NCBI RefSeq assembly: GCF_000765145.1
Contig: NZ_JMGA01000011.1
Span: forward strand, 27,151 to 91,150
Direction: 5' to 3'
DNA: 64,000 bases
Source: Desulfosporosinus sp. HMP52
GTDB taxonomy: Bacteria > Bacillota > Desulfitobacteriia > Desulfitobacteriales > Desulfitobacteriaceae
Shown here: piece after piece, positions 63,384-64,000 of the stretch
Layout: every line of letters starts with the position of its first letter
How positions within the stretch are numbered: position 1 is the first letter of the stretch
Translations under genes and position numbers: made by a program
Notes under the pieces: generated by a model
What the model was told of the DNA's origin: nothing
What the model saw: only the letters and a program-made list of their open reading frames with translations
Databases searched by the model: none

Positions 63384-63470
63384 GATACTCGGCGGAACAT
63401 CCTTACGGGCATTCACTTTTTGTCGTTCCGCGTCGGGTCCAGGAACCTGCGCGAAACGACAAGTTCCCCG
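63384..63470. repeat. Nested-palindrome repeat element, copy 2
   Basis: ACTCGGCGGAACATCCTTAC at the left, inner arms TTGTCGTTCCGCG and CGCGAAACGACAA (one mismatch), and AAGTTCCCCG at the right, which is less well conserved than in copy 1. It lies between the HTH-ImmA promoter and the next gene. Confidence 0.7.
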
Positions 63471-63519
63471 TTTGTGCTGAAGAAGACGGTGAAGGTCTTA
63501 CCATGAACATTGCAAGATC

Positions 63520-64000
63520 TTAATTATTAATCCGTAAATTTGTCTTGATAGCGGGAGGCCATTCTTTTAGCATATTAGCCATGTTTTGCAGCATTTCCTG
63601 GGCAGCTGCCCGGTTTGTTTCTTTTTGTTCCGGGTTCATTTTGGCTAAGGCGGTAAGACTTCTCAGCAGCTCTTCAAAGGTCTTGCGGATGTTTTCGCGG
63701 TGAATGGAAAATTGGGCGTCGTAGGGTATGCTGGAGTTTTTGGCTTGTGCCGTTTTGAGCTGTTCTTCCAGCTCACTGATTTTCTCGGCTGAGGGAGCCG
63801 CTTCTGTAACTTCCTTCAGTTCCGACTGCTTTTCAGCGACTTTATCAAGCTCCTTTTGATACTTTAGTTTAAAGTCATCCACCTGTTTCTCCAGATCTTG
63901 GGTCTGGTTGCTTAAGCGGGCAATTTCCTTGTCTTTGCCGTCCAGTTCCTTTTTAAGGCTTTCTTTCTCCTCAATGGCTTGAGCTTTTTCTGCTTGGGCC
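63520..64000 (-). CDS. C-terminal part of a coiled-coil protein
   Basis: The frame stays open from the stop at 63520 to the window edge (160 codons), so the N-terminus lies outside. The sequence is a long coiled coil rich in Glu, Lys and Gln (AQAIEEKESLKKELDGKDKE, ARLSNQTQDLEKQVDDF, KISELEEQLKTAQAKN), ending in a helical tail (HRENIRKTFEELLRSLTALA). No catalytic motif is visible. The family cannot be named from this part. Confidence 0.7.
   Translation of the reverse strand, partial: AQAEKAQAIEEKESLKKELDGKDKEIARLSNQTQDLEKQVDDFKLKYQKELDKVAEKQSELKEVTEAAPSAEKISELEEQLKTAQAKNSSIPYDAQFSIHRENIRKTFEELLRSLTALAKMNPEQKETNRAAAQEMLQNMANMLKEWPPAIKTNLRINN

Overview
The window reads as chromosomal DNA of a strictly anaerobic, low-GC to mid-GC Firmicute, most like the Desulfosporosinus/Desulfitobacterium group (Peptococcaceae). 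The reasons are a hybrid-cluster protein, a corrinoid methyltransfer cluster with its own formate-tetrahydrofolate ligase, many ferredoxin-type proteins, strong AGGAGG ribosome binding sites and TTG/GTG starts. The genus is an inference; no rRNA or complete tRNA gene is visible.

Region by region. 1-5.5 kb: the 5' part of hcp, a PadR-controlled membrane module, an acetyltransferase and a FAD-dependent oxidoreductase. 5.5-10.6 kb (minus strand): an overlapping operon of a receiver-only response regulator lacking its phospho-acceptor Asp, a HEAT-repeat membrane protein, a processive family 2 glycosyltransferase and a lipoprotein with a TIM-barrel hydrolase fold; it looks like a regulated extracellular polysaccharide system. 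11.5-26.2 kb: a metabolic island for corrinoid-dependent demethylation. It holds an ADP-forming acyl-CoA synthetase, a DUF1638 protein, two corrinoid proteins, a GntR/UTRA regulator, a reductive activator, a methyl-THF methyltransferase, a UroD-family methyltransferase, a previously overlooked 47-residue ORF, two MFS transporters and fhs. Methyl groups from an imported substrate would pass through a corrinoid protein to THF and be oxidised or assimilated through fhs. Three promoters in this island carry TGTATATACA-type palindromes that fit the HutC-type regulator encoded inside it.

26.4-46.5 kb: a patchwork of housekeeping genes (DNA glycosylase, isochorismatase-like hydrolase, Nat-type ABC exporter, HIT protein, chemoreceptor, exonuclease, flavoprotein, nitroreductase, polyferredoxin) broken up by a REP-associated transposase element, gene fragments, duplicated hairpins and a truncated second HIT gene. 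It includes a very short holin-like toxin gene with a convincing convergent antisense RNA promoter.

46.8-64 kb: an accessory or defence-like region. Broken genes (a DUF429 fusion split by a small structured insertion, a nuclease-helicase cut off and joined to a decayed integrase) lead into an intact four-gene operon encoding a NurA-like nuclease, a HerA-like ATPase, a GHKL ATPase and a B12-type radical SAM protein. After it come a decayed second radical SAM gene, two ParB-like proteins, an IS1634-type insertion flanked by 129-bp direct repeats, a PIN/HTH-ImmA toxin-antitoxin-like pair and the C-terminus of a coiled-coil protein. The HerA/NurA/GHKL/radical SAM operon is the best candidate for an undescribed system.
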